From Lathyrus oleraceus (taxonomy: Eukaryota; Streptophyta; Magnoliopsida; Fabales; Fabaceae): 64,000 nucleotides of DNA. Position 1 is the stretch's first letter. Each line of letters begins with the position of its first letter. The stretch covers positions 433,336,136 to 433,400,135 of the forward strand of contig NC_066581.1 of the NCBI RefSeq assembly GCF_024323335.1, given 5' to 3'. Positions 21,857 to 33,380 of the stretch are shown piece after piece. Both the position numbers and the translations under genes were made by a program. The notes under the pieces were generated by a model. That model had not been told where the DNA came from, ran no database searches, and worked only from the letters and a program-made list of their open reading frames with translations.

Positions 21857-23660
21857 GGTAATCTACATAAGGATTAATGAAAATATAAGTATCATTGACA
21901 TATTTAATTAGGCCTTTAATTAAATATGCTCCCACTATTTTACTCAAAACAAATGACCCTCATCACTTGATTCGGAAAATCCCGTTGGAAGATTTTCTAG
22001 TGGGTCGAGATCCATATTTCACTTCGTTCTAAGTCCGCGTAGGCAGATTACACAAAACTAAGTTATTTAGGTAGGAACTCCTTCCAGTTGTATCTCATAC
22101 AACTCTCGAAAATTTCAGTTGGGTGAATAACTCCTTATTCCAATCCATCATATGGATCATTCCCAACTCTTGCTTCTAAACATATATAATCTTATTATAA
22201 TTTGTTTAGTTAAGTTTGACCCATTGTTTTAACAGTTGGATATTACAATTATCCCATCGCACCTTACTAATATAGAATATGCACCTCGCGTAGGCGAAAC
22301 CTACATTATCCGATACTAGTCTTGATGAGTGTTAAAACTTGGAAAGCATAAACTTAATATTTAATTTGAGGGAATTGCAATTTTTCTGATCTCACCGGCT
22401 TATTTATCATATAAATCGCCTCTCACATGCATCAACATACGTTCACATGCATCAACATACATACATACATAATGAAACAGTTATGGCCCCTAGCGCAATT
22501 GTTCTCCCAAGCCAATGAGAGAACCTAAGCTAACCTAACAGCGATCTAAGCTTCCCCAAGCAAGATCTTCAAGGTTTTCCTCCTTTGGCATTGACTTCTT
22601 TCCTTTCTTCATGTCATTATATTACATAAAAGAAACTCGTTTTACATACGAGGGAGTGAGATGAAAAAAGAAGTTACATTGAGAGATTAAAAGAGAGGCA
22701 CGACACGCAGGTCGTATTTTAAAACCCAAAATAAAATAAAGGAAAACTAATGCCATAACCGATCACCAAAAGACAATAATAAACACATTATTATTATTAT
22801 TATTATCAATTTTAATTCTTTTAATTAATTAAAACCAAATTAAATTTCGACGACCGATCACACTACGCAGAGTTAGCCGGGGCGGACGGGGGTCAAAGGG
22901 GCAGTGCCCCTTGCCCGATCAGCAAACAATTCATTTAAAATCGACGTTGTTTTTCGCATCAACACTTGATAATTTAAAGCAATGATTTGGCCGAACGGGT
23001 GAATTTTGCCTTGCGTTAACCGGTTAACCATATGCGTTAACCGGTTAACACTATTTGAAATCTGTTCAAAATTTGCTTTCTGTCTTGCGTTAACCGGTTA
23101 ACCAAATACATTAACCGGTTAACACTGTTTAAAAATCTCTTGGAAAACTGTTTTCCGTCTTGCGTTAACCGGTTAACCAAATGCGTTAACCGGTTAACAC
23201 TGCTTGAAAAACTCTTAAAAGGCAGTATTTCGTCTTGCGTTAACCGGTTAACATTGTTCAGAAAAGTGTTTGGAAAGCACAACTCTTGTGCAGTCACAAC
23301 CCCAATCGCATAACTCTCTGACAACCCAACCCTTGTGCCGTCACTAACCCTGATGCACCAATTTCAGACCGTCATACACATCTCGATTGTTGATTCAGTA
23401 TGATTGATCAAAACGTCATTGCTTCACCATACTAATGTCAGATCAAGAAGCAAATGACCATTGATCGCTCAAAGGAAAACAACCATTGAGTGTTTGAATG
23501 AACGAAACGAGAACACTATATCATATATAATGTTTTTTGCATCAAGATTACATATATCATATGTATAACTTGATCGATCTTAATTTAATCTTTGATTCAT
23601 TCTGTCTTTAATCATATTAATACAGAACAAAAACAGTTATCAGATTCATGGTTTCGTAAG
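21857..23660 (-). other. 5' leader of the minus-strand copia
   Basis: About 1.8 kb without convincing coding sequence between primer site and gag, long for a copia leader. It contains a TTA/ATT microsatellite near 22788-22806, a short G-rich inverted repeat around GGGGCAGTGCCCC (22898-22910), and the palindrome array at 23014-23255. The open frame across that array encodes repeated NRLTQ units and is a by-product of the repeat. Confidence 0.75.
23014..23255. repeat. Array of seven TTAACCGGTTAA palindromes
   Basis: Seven copies of the 12-bp palindrome TTAACCGGTTAA, six preceded by GCG or an ACA variant. Six are arranged as pairs (about 20 bp apart) that recur with spacers of about 45 bp, and one stands alone at the right end. 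No copies were noticed elsewhere in the window. See findings. Confidence 0.9.
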
Positions 23661-23674
23661 TGGCTCTGATACCA
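23661..23674 (-). other. Primer-binding site of the minus-strand copia
   Basis: TGGTATCAGAGCCA on the minus strand, one base from the LTR end, complementary to the 3' end of initiator tRNA-Met as usual for copia elements. Confidence 0.9.
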
Positions 23675-23675
23675 C

Positions 23676-24977
23676 TGAAGGAGAATTGCCATCCAAGGCG
23701 CATCGGAATTTAAAAATTTCTCCATTTATTGATCCTTACGAATGGGCATGATCAGTGATAGAATCGTTACCTCTTGTGGCGATCACGAACGTTGAACGAT
23801 GACAACGTCTCTACTCAGTCCACACGAACGGATTCCTTCAATCTCAGTGCTAGCTGGTACGAATGAAGGCTTTGAGTGAGAGAGAGAGAGGGAAAAGAAA
23901 TTCCAAGTCTTCACATGAGTGTTAGTCTGAATGACAATGCTTCTACCCAAGGGTTCTATTTATAGAACCACTTGTGTGGGCTTCAAGCTAAAAAGCCCAC
24001 TTAAGTGTATTTTGGCCCATATCTCATAATATGCCAAAATCACTTAAGTATTTGGTACCTTACCATATTCCGTTTTCCACTTAAGTGCATCATACCTTAT
24101 GGTGTTCCTTAATTACTCTATTTCTCATCAATCTGTCTTTTGTATGTGACCCTGTAGGTTTTCGTGACGTTGGCAATTATATTAAATCACGCATTTAACA
24201 TAATAAACAGTGAGCGGTATCTAGCAACACATCACTGCTACCCAAGACACGAAAATGTCATGTGATCTGACAAAACCTCCTGTGATAATAATTATGTGTA
24301 TAATTACCCCTTTGCCCTTATGTCTATATTGAACACAAGGTATAGACCGTGTCATCCTTGTCCAGTTCAATATTGGGCCCATAGACATTTATCCTGTTAC
24401 GCAGGATGGGCAAATTCCATCTAGGACACTCATGTCCTTCAACATGCTTCGTGGAGTACCCATCAACTGTCTTTATGGTTATCCAGTTACGGACAACGTT
24501 GGATCAGCAACAAAGCACTCAACTCTACATCTAGGATCTATAGTGGTTTCAGGTCGAAGAGTGGTATACACCATTATCACCATGAGAATAACTTATGACA
24601 CTTTGCATAACTTTCTATATAGTATTCTCATAGCGGGTCAATCCGGTATAAATATTACTCTTAATATTCATACCTATGTTTAAGACTTGATAACTCTTTA
24701 TCCATAATCCACGAGATATGATCATCAGTCTACAAATATAATAGTCTTAATGCTTTAATGTTATCCCACTTCACAATAAAGCTCGACTACAGATACTTTA
24801 AGAATAGTGTCCTTATGTTTAATGTGCTCTCATGATCAAGTCACACTTGATACATTAAATAGACTATATATTCCAGGGACTTTATTAAACAACCATAATA
24901 AAGAAAAAGCCTTTTATTATTAATAAATAATTCGATACAAGTACCAAAAGTATTGGCCTTTAGGGCTTACACCAACA
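23676..24977 (-). mobile_element. 5' LTR of the minus-strand copia
   Basis: Near-identical to 17472-18769. TATA box (TATTTATA on plus) at 23957-23964. It ends at the AGAGA duplication. Confidence 0.9.
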
Positions 24978-25222
24978 AGAGATTAGGTGAGAAAGACTGT
25001 AACTTGTTGAAGTGTACGGAGAGTCTTTGAACTGATTCTATTTTAGTGAATTTCCTTCCTGGCTTGGTAGCCCTCAGATATAGGTGAGTTGGACCGAACT
25101 GGGTTAACAATTGCTTGTGTATCTTGCATTACTATTCTCTATCTTTATTCTGTTTGCATTACTCAGATATTAGTGTCGTGACATTACCTTCGACATCTCA
25201 TATCTGATACCAGAATTTCAAT

Positions 25223-25234
25223 TGGTATCAGAGC
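25223..25234 (+). other. Primer-binding site of the SIRE-like element
   Basis: TGGTATCAGAGC, two bases after the LTR end at 25220; initiator tRNA-Met type. Confidence 0.9.
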
Positions 25235-25275
25235 CTGGTTTTGGGTGAGATCTAGGGGCAATACTTTCTGGTATA

Positions 25276-26890
25276 ATGGAGAGAGAAAGAGGATCTGTTC
25301 ACAGGCCACCAATTTTGGATGGTTCTAACTACGACTATTAGAAACCTCCAATGCTAGCCTTTCTAAAATCTCTTGATAACAAGGCTTGGAAGGCTTTTTT
25401 GACAGGCTGGGTGCACCCTGTAGTTACTAAAGAAGGAGAAGGCACTGTTGAGAAAAATCCTGAAGAACAATGGTCCAAGGAGGAGGATGACCTAGCCCTT
25501 GGAAATTCTAAAGCAATGAATGCCATCTTCAATGGAGTGGACAAGAACATTTTAAGATTAGTAAACAACTGTGAAGTAACTAAAGATGATTGGGACATTC
25601 TCAAAACCACTTATGAAGGCACCTCTAGAGTGAAAATGTCCAGACTACAGCTGCTCACCACCAAGTTTGAAAACTTAAGATGAAAGAAGATGAAAATATT
25701 CATGAATTTTACATGAGTATCCTTGAAATTGCCAATGCCTCTGGAGCTTTGGGAGAGAAGATGTTAGATGAAAAGTTAGTAAGAAAAATACTCAGATCAC
25801 TCCCCAAGAGATTTGCTATGAAAGTAACAGCAATAGAAGAATCTCAAGACATCTCAAATATGGGAGTTGATGAGCTAATTGGATCCCTCCAAACATTTGA
25901 GATGGGAATATGTGATGGAGCTGAAAAGAAAGCCAAGAGCATAACATTCATGTCAAACACTAAAGAGGAAGATGAGGAAGGTGGTCAAGATATTGATGAA
26001 GATCTGGCATAACAATGCCGGGAAGATAGTTCGACAGACTGATGAGAAACGTAGATGTGAGAGCAAAGGGCAATATCAAGAACATCGCATTTGACATCAG
26101 TACATCCAATAGCTTTGGTAAGAAAACAAAGTCTGAAGAAAAGCCCAAAGAAGTTCAGTGCTATGAGTGTAATGGGTATGGTCATATTAAAACTGAATGT
26201 GGGACCTACCTCAAGAAACAAAAGAGGAGTCTTGTTGCCTCTTGGTCTGATGGAAGTGAAACAGAAGAAGCTACAAACCATGTGACTGCATTGAGAAGAA
26301 GATGGGGGTCTAAGGAAGAGTCAATTGATGATGAAAGAACCTTTGAAGAGCTGGCCACTACCTACAAAGAGTTGTGCCACAGAAGTGCAGGAGTGTGCAG
26401 ACAAGTTGAAAGCCAGAAGAAAGTGATAGCTCAGCTGGAAAATGAAAAGGAAGAGTATGTGGAAACCATCTCAAAATTGAAGACTGAAGCTGTATTCTTG
26501 AATTCCAAACTAGATGAGATGACTAAGTATGTAAGAATGCTTAACAACAGATCTGCCATCTTAGACAAGATTCTCCAGACTGGCCAAATAACAGGAAACA
26601 AATCTGGCATTGGATTCAAGGCTGAGTGCAGTTACACTGGTTGCAAACCAAAATCCAAACCTAAGTGCAACCATGTTAAAAGCAAAGCTGAGATGTCACA
26701 TCAGATGTCACAATAGCAGAAAGGGAAACATCAAAGATGGAGATGCCAATACTGTGGAAAATTTGGCCACCTAAAGCCCTTCTGCTATAAGCTATATGGT
26801 TATCCTGGCCCTGTTCAGTCTCAATACCAATCAAGATCCAAGCATTACAGGACTGTCAACAAAAAGCAATGGGTTCCTAAGACAAAGGTT
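25276..26890 (+). pseudogene. gag of the SIRE-like element
   Basis: Capsid and nucleocapsid protein with start ATG at 25276. A TAG at 25339-25341 replaces the Trp of a YDYW motif. The core continues (SLDNKAWKAFLTG, NGVDKNILRLVNNC, DDWDILKTTYEGT) to a frameshift at 25680, then IRKILRSLPKRF-like and DELIGSLQTFEM segments, with another break near 26010. A first zinc knuckle CYECNGYGHIKTEC is at 26159-26200, a Glu/Lys-rich coiled coil at about 26340-26545, a TAG at 26714-26716, and a second knuckle CQYCGKFGHLKPFC at about 26749-26790. The long, two-knuckle gag fits SIRE-type elements. Confidence 0.85.
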
Positions 26891-28016
26891 ACAAGTCTAA
26901 TAGCTCACACTTCCCTCAGAGTTTCAGCCAAAGAAGATTGGTATTTTGACAGTGGTTGCTCCAGACATATGACTGGGAACAAAAATCTGCTAACTGAACT
27001 TCACCCTCATGCCATGAGTTATGTTACCTTTGGTGATGGTGCAAAGGGTGAAATCAAGGGAATGGGTAGGCTGGATTGCCCTGGAGTTCCTGACCTTGAT
27101 GATGTCCTACTTGTTAAGGGATTAACTGCTAATCTTATAAGCATCAGTCAACTGTGTGATCAAGGTCTGAATGTAAACTTCACCAGAATTGAATGTCTGA
27201 TTACTAACAAAGAAAATGAAGTAATCATGAAGGGAGTTAGGTCCAAAGACAACTGCTACATGTGGAGCTCTCAAGAAACTGGATACTCTTTAATGTGTAC
27301 CTTAGCCAAAGAGGAAGAAGTGAAGATATGGCATCAAAGATTGTGCCACCTGCACCTTAAAGGTATGAAGAGGATCATATCAGTTGAAACTGTTAGAGGA
27401 ATTCCCAACTTAAAGATTGATGAGGGAAAAATCTGTGGAGAATGTCAGATTGGAAAACAAAAAAGGATGTCACACCAGAGGCTCAAACATGACACCACTA
27501 CCAAAGTCTTGGAACTCCTTCATATGGACTTGATGGGACCCATGCAAGTAGAAAGCCTTGGTGGGAAGAAGTATGCATATGTGGTGGTGGATGATTTATC
27601 CAGATACACCTGGATCAATTTTATAAGAGAAAAGTCTGATGTATTTGAAATTTCAAAGGGAGAAAGAAAGTCCTGTTGTCAAAATTAGAAGTGATCATGG
27701 GAAGGAGTTTGAGAACAGCAAATTTGCTGAATTCTTCTCTTCAGAAGGAATTCATCATTAGTTCTCATCTCCCATCACTCCCCAGCAAAATGGTGTGGTG
27801 GAAAGAAAAAATAGGACTCTTCAAGAATCAACCAGAGCTATGATTCATGCTAAGAAATTGCCCTACCATTTTTGGGCTGAAGCCATGAACACACCCTGCT
27901 ATGTTCACAACAGAGTGACATTAAAGAAAGGGACTCCCATAACCCTTTATGAAGTCTGGAAAGGAAGATAACCTACAGTCAAATACTTCCATGTATTTGG
28001 TAGCAAATGCTATATC
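26891..28016 (+). pseudogene. Protease and integrase of the SIRE-like element
   Basis: Protease motif WYFDSGCSRHMTG lies at about 26940-26978 with its catalytic Asp. The integrase zinc finger is complete (WHQRLCHLHL ... CGECQIGK) and the catalytic residues are present: HMDLMGPM, IRSDHGKEF and NGVVERKNRT. The frame is broken by a small deletion near 27655, a TAG near 27758 and a TAA near 27968. Compared with the neighbouring copia, the active sites are kept; only the frame is damaged. Confidence 0.85.
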
Positions 28017-29204
28017 TTGGTTGTTCGTGAGCAAAGAAGGAAGATGGATCCCAAAAGTGATGAGGGAATATTTCTAGGCTATTCAACAAACAACAAAGCT
28101 TACAGGGTCTTTAATTCTAGAACTAATGTATTGATGGAATCCATTAATGTTGTGGTTGATGACCAACAGACTGATGTCACAGACGATGTCGAGACATCTC
28201 TGAATGATTCTCCAGCTGACTTCTCAGACAAAAATAAGGAAGAAGAACCTCCTCAAGTTGAACCTGAAGATGACAAAATCAACAAGGGACCCTCTATCAG
28301 AACTCAGAAGGATCATCCCAAAGATCTTATCATAGGAGATCCAGATAAAGGAGTCACTACTAGATCAAGGGAAGTGATCTCACATGGCTGCTTTGTGTCA
28401 AAGGTTGAACCCAGAAGTATCAAGGAAGCCTTGACTGATGAGTTCTGGATCAATGCCATGCAAGAGGAGTTAGGCCAATTCAAGAGGAATGAAGTAAGGG
28501 AATTGGTTCCTAGACCTGAAGGAGTAAATGTCATAGGTACAAAGTGGGTATATAAGAATAAATCAGATGAACAAGGGGTTGCTACTAAAAACAAAGCTAG
28601 ATTAGTAGCTCAAGGATATACTCAAGTTAAAGGAGTAGACTTTGATGAAACATTTGCTCCTGTAGCTCGCCTTGAGTCCATTAGATTATTGCTTGGAGTG
28701 ACATGTATTCTGAAATTCAAACTGTTTCAAATGGATGTAAAAAGTTCCTTCCTGAATGGCTACTTAAATGAAGAAGTATATGTTGAACAACCTAAAGGAT
28801 TCACAGATCCAAATCTTCAACAACATGTGTACAGATTGAAGAAAGCCCTCTATGGGTTGAAGCAAGCTCCCAGGGCTTGGTATAAGAGACTCACAGTGTT
28901 TCTCACTGACAATGGATACAGGAAAGGAGGTATTGACAAAACTCTGTTTGTGAAGAATGAAGGAGGGAAGCTCATGGTGGCACAAATGTATGTAGATGAC
29001 ATTGTATTTGGTGGGATGTCAGAACAGATGGTTGAACATTTTGTTAGACAAATTCAATATGAGTTTGAGATGAGCCTTGTTGGAGAACTGACCTACTTTC
29101 TTGGGCTACAAGTCAAACAAATGGAAGACTCTATCTTTCTATCTCAAAGAAAGTATGCCAAGAACATTGTGAAGAAGTTTGGCATGGAAAATGCAAGCCA
29201 TTAA
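28017..29204 (+). pseudogene. Reverse transcriptase of the SIRE-like element
   Basis: An open stretch of 395 codons. It includes the integrase C-terminal part ([18 protein letters not shown]), an acidic linker, and the RT core: [58 protein letters not shown] and the catalytic MYVDDIVFG. It ends at a TAA (29202-29204) that interrupts the same frame that continues into RNase H. The RT domain itself contains no stop and all core motifs, making it the best preserved domain in the window. Confidence 0.9.
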
Positions 29205-29939
29205 AGGACACCTGCTCCTACTCATGTGAAAATCTCCAAAGATGAAAATGGTGTCAGTGTAGATCAGAGTCTATACAGAAGCATGATAGGTAGTCTTCTA
29301 TATCTCACAGCAAGCAGACCTGACATTGCATTTGTTGTAGGTGTTTATGCTAGGTATCAAGCTGAACCAAAAGTCAGTCACATAAACCAAGTGAAGAGAA
29401 TACTGAAATATGTCAATGGCACCAGTGACTATGGGATGTTGTATACTCATGGATCTGGATCCATGCTGACTGGTTACTGTGATGCTGGCTAGGCTGGAAG
29501 TGCTGATGATAGGAAAAGCACATCTGGAGGATGCTTCTTTTTGGGGAACAATATGATTTCATGGTTCAGCAAGAAACAAAACTATGTATCTCTATCCACT
29601 GTTGAAGCTGAATACATAGCAGCTGGGAGTAGCTGTTCTCAACTGGTCTGGATGAAGCAAATGTTGTCTGAATACAATGTCACACAAGAAGTCATGACAT
29701 TATACTATGATAACCTGAGTGCCATAAATATATCCAAAAATCCTATTCAACATAGCAGGACAAAGCACATTGACATTCGTCATCACTTCATTAGAGAACT
29801 TGTAGAAGAAAAGATCATAACTCTAGAGCACGTCACTACTGAAAAGCAATTAGCAGACATTTTCACTAAAGCTTTGGATGCCAATCAATTTGAATGTTTA
29901 AGGGGGAAGTTGGGGATCTGTGTTCATGAGAACCTATAG
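29205..29939 (+). pseudogene. RNase H of the SIRE-like element
   Basis: C-terminal end of pol: SLLYLTASRPDIAFVVG, RILKYVNGTSDYGM, the RNase H segment GYCDAG, a TAG at 29490-29492 where a Trp is usual, STSGGCFFLGNNMISW, STVEAEYIAA, SQLVWMKQ, DNLSAINISKNPIQHSR and TKHIDIRHHFIRE. Stops after LGICVHENL at 29939, the natural end of this protein type. Confidence 0.9.
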
Positions 29940-30742
29940 CAAGCAAACGAGTTTGGGTTTGTTTATCCCAGAGGATATTTCTGTCTGGGTGAAGTGTGTT
30001 GTGGCGAAGACTGGTCTAGTGTGGCTAAAGATGTGTTGCTGATGTTTGGTTGCTGAAGTTTTTACTATTTTTTTGTGGCAGTCCTTATTGATGCCTTTTT
30101 GTAATATTTTGGGCTCTTAATGAGTTCCTTGGATTTGTTCATTATCTCAGCTATCACAGTTGTGTATGATGATGGTTTGTATCTCCTGAACAATTATGTC
30201 TTAACATATTATATGTTATGACATCTGTGCTAACATTCTATGCTAGGCTAATTGACATTTATTTTGTCTAATTGGTCACCTTTGGTCAATTTTGACTAAA
30301 AAGGGGGAGAAGTGTTGATGTGGAGCTGGAGCTGTGAGGAGATGTATGTGGCTGAACATCTATTATTGGAGGAAGTGCACAGGTATTAAAACAGAATGTG
30401 GGATGATTGATATGGTACACAGGTGTTGATGTTGGAGCAGAAGTCAGAATAACATTCAGATTGTCACAGGTGCTGTTATTTTCATGGAGATGAATGCACA
30501 TATTTAGGGGGAGAAGTAGCACCCTTGTGTTTTATGTGTCTTACTAGTTGCATCCATAACTAGTAATTCTGTTTTTGTTGCACAAATTTAGGGGGAGGAG
30601 AAGTACCCTTGTGCATGTGTGTATTACTAGTAACTATAGCTAGTAATTGTGTTGCTTCTGCTGCTGTTTAACTAGTGATAGTTTTCTTGTGAACAAAAAA
30701 GACAGATATATGTTTTAGCCAAAATTTGCCAAATGGGGAGTT
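29940..30742 (+). other. 3' non-coding region of the SIRE-like element with repeated purine tracts
   Basis: No envelope-like gene is seen. Four purine runs occur: AAAAAGGGGGAGAAG (30298), TTAGGGGGAGAAG (30506), TTAGGGGGAGGAGAAG (30588) and AAATGGGGAG (30731), the last next to the LTR. The segments after the second and third run are diverged copies of each other (ACTAGT-rich, about 85 bp). Confidence 0.75.
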
Positions 30743-31992
30743 TGTTGATTCTAAGTGTTGGTAGCAATTTTGGTAAAACAAAGAGTGTCCACAAGATGTT
30801 ATGTGTGATGTCTTAACATGAGATATATATGTACCTGCTAGAGTTCAAGAACATGCAAGATTCTTTCAGAATGTCATACACAAGGTCATGGCATCTGATA
30901 TATGTGTACCTGCTGGAGCTTAAATGAAAGACATGTTCATGCAGGATTGTTTCAAGATGTCATACACAAGGTCATGGCATCTGATATGGTTGTACCTGCT
31001 GGAAGTTATAAAAGGAATTTTGGAATTATGCAGGATTTTTCCAGGATGTCAGACCCGATGTCATGACATCCTGTACACAGAACATTCAGTGTGAATGTCT
31101 GGTGTTTTGTGATTGCACAATTAATGGCAATTTATGTATGATTGAAGATATCATTTGCAGGTGCATTCAATCATGGATTACAACTTGATTTACTTATTTT
31201 CCAAAGAGATCTAACCAGATGTCATAAGAAGATTTGATTGGAAAATAGATTTAGGGTTTTTAAGATGTTCAAGCCCAACTGAAAGCTTCTATAAAAAGGG
31301 ACTTAGAAAACCTGTTTTAACACACAACCAATACTGAGCAAAATATAGAGAGAGAGCTAGGGTTTGTGTTTGTTTAGTCGTGAGACTTGTAAGCCATTCA
31401 AGTCATCTTTTGATGATTGAATTAGACTAATTTGTGGTTATAATTTGTCACTCTAAAGCTGTTAAGCAAGAGCATTTGTCTTCTTGATCAAAGTTGTGAA
31501 GCAAGATCAAGTGTGTGTCTTCTTGATCAAAGCTGTGAAGCAAGATCAAGAGTGTGTCTTCTTGATCAAAGTTGTGAAGCAAGATCAAGAGTGTGTCTTC
31601 TTGATTGAAATTGTGAAGTAAAATCAAGAGTGTGTTATTGAAAAGTGTTTTCTTTTCTCAAGGGATTGTTGTTTAAGATCACATGTGTGATTGTAGGGAA
31701 GTGAGTGGCTTCTCATATCTAAGAGTGCTTAAGTTGAAATTGCACGGGTAGAGATTAGGTGAGAAAGACTGTAACTTGTTGAAGTGTACGGAGAGTCTTT
31801 GAACTGATTCTATTTTAGTGAATTTCTATCCTGGCTTGGTAGCCCCCAGATGTAGGTGAGTTGGACCGAACTGGGTTAGCACTTGCTTGTGTATCTTGCA
31901 TTACTATTCTCTATCTTTATTCTGTTTGCATTACTCAGATATTAGTGTCGTGAAATTACCTTCGACATCTCATATATGATACCAAAATTTCA
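30743..31992 (+). mobile_element. 3' LTR of the SIRE-like element
   Basis: 1250 bp, TG...CA, uninterrupted; it serves as reference for the split 5' LTR. TATA box at 31290. Followed by the TTTTT duplication and then B's LTR resumes. Confidence 0.9.
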
Positions 31993-33372
31993 TTTTTATC
32001 ATTTTTACTAACCAAAGTACCAAAAATATGTCTTTGCATTTTGTCTAACTCTTTTGTAGGTAGTGCACATGCTCACCTTTGATCTATCAAGCTTATATCT
32101 AGGGTTCAAGACCCTCATTGCAATGATCTCAATCAAGAATTGGTATACTACTTCTCTAGACATCATATATGAATCCCCATGAGCCTCACATGTTAATTTG
32201 GTCAAGCATTCATCAAGAGTTTGGAATTGGTTTGCCTTGGAAACCCTAATTCATCTGGGTATCTTATGTGACTTCTTCACCAAGCTTCTTCACCAAGCTT
32301 CTTCAACAATTGATCAAATATTTCAAGGGATACTTCACATTTCATCATCTTATGCATATATGATCTCCCATGAGTCCCAGAAGTCAAGAGAATTGCAAGC
32401 TAGCAAGTAGGTTCATAGTGGTTGGCTAGAGGAATTCATCTGATCAAAACTGGGGTTCTCTAGACCATATCTCCTACAATTTGTGTCATATGAAAATTAT
32501 TCCAAGGGAAACGTTACTCGAAATGACATTCTAAACAACTTTCATGTTGAATTTTATAGCTAGTTTTGTTTGGAAAGTCATTTGTTATGGTGAAAGATTA
32601 TAGGTCCTTTTGTCTAAACCCTAATTTGGAGGTCAACTTCCCAAGGCCATAACTTGCTCAATTTGTATGATATGAAATATTTCCAAGTTGCACAATCAAA
32701 TTCAAGATGTCTAATTCAACTTTTATGTTTGGAGGAAGAGCTAATTCAACTTTTATGGGAATGTGATATGAGGATACATTATAGGTCATTTTGGACCAAT
32801 GCATTTGAACAAGTGATTTTCCTCAACTTCAAAAATTCATATCTCCTTCATATTAAATCCAAATGAGTTCAAATTTGTTGCCATTTTGAAGGACTTTTAG
32901 ATATATATAATTTTGATGAAGGAACGTTTCTCATTTGAAGCTCACATAAAAAGTCAGCCAAGGTGGAATAAGCGAACATATGGCTTGACACTTAGATTTT
33001 TTTTTGACATGTTTAATTTTCCCAACTTCCACCTCAAAATTCATTATGATCCAAGCTTCAAATGAAAAAGTGTTCAAACTGAAAGTCGTTCCTCTTGATC
33101 TAACCTTTCTAAAAAGTCCAATTTCATCCATTTTGGACAAGATTTTAATGGGATGCGCATGGCTTGAACATGGTGATCATTTGGCATAAATTGAACTTGA
33201 ACATTCCATACACCATTGCCTAGCATTCCAACATGATATCAGCATTGCTTGTACTCAATTATGGATCATAAGAGGCTGATTTCATGGGTCTGTACACGCC
33301 CAATGCACCCATGCAGTGTACATTGCTATTTTTGGATTTCATTTCAAGTCTGCAAATATCAATCCATTTGGC

Positions 33373-33380
33373 TATAAATA
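33373..33380 (+). promoter_or_regulatory. TATA box, B 5' LTR
   Basis: TATAAATA after TTTGGC, matched at 62461-62468 in the 3' LTR. Confidence 0.6.

Larger units (their letters stand above)
17472..24977 (-). mobile_element. Minus-strand Ty1/copia retrotransposon
   Basis: A 7.5-kb element with LTRs of 1298 and 1302 bp, initiator-Met primer site at 23661-23674, leader, gag, protease, integrase, deleted RT, RNase H remnant, and a purine tract next to the left LTR. By hand, about 38 substitutions separate the LTRs (about 3%), mostly transitions, so it is younger than its host SIRE-like element (about 4%). It is the common plant type annotated as TNT 1-94-like; I do not assign a finer lineage. It is inactive through deletions in RT and changed integrase residues. 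Confidence 0.9.
16463..25220 (+). mobile_element. 5' LTR of the SIRE-like element, split
   Basis: The LTR proper is 16463-17471 joined to 24983-25220. It starts TGTTGATTCTAAGTG and ends ...CAGAATTTCA. It has a TATA box at 17010-17017. The minus-strand copia element sits inside at 17472-24977. The 3' LTR (30743-31992) shows the same stretch uninterrupted. Confidence 0.9.
16463..31992 (+). mobile_element. SIRE-like Ty1/copia retrotransposon
   Basis: 5' LTR 16463-25220 (interrupted), initiator-Met primer site, gag, protease, integrase, RT, RNase H in copia order, 3' non-coding region, purine tract, 3' LTR 30743-31992. Without the nested copia element it is about 8 kb. The gag style (DELIGSLQTFEM, CYECNGYGHIKTEC) and long gag suggest the SIRE/Maximus lineage, from memory. 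By hand, about 50 substitutions separate the two LTRs (about 4%). There are multiple stops, so it is not autonomous. No envelope-like ORF follows pol. Confidence 0.9.

Noticed and set aside
23037..23324. Open frame with repeated NRLTQ units
   Set aside because: Created by the palindrome array; no start context and not part of the copia gag frame.
29940..30742. Envelope-like gene after pol of the SIRE-like element
   Set aside because: No long open frame and no membrane-protein pattern on the plus strand in this 800-bp region.
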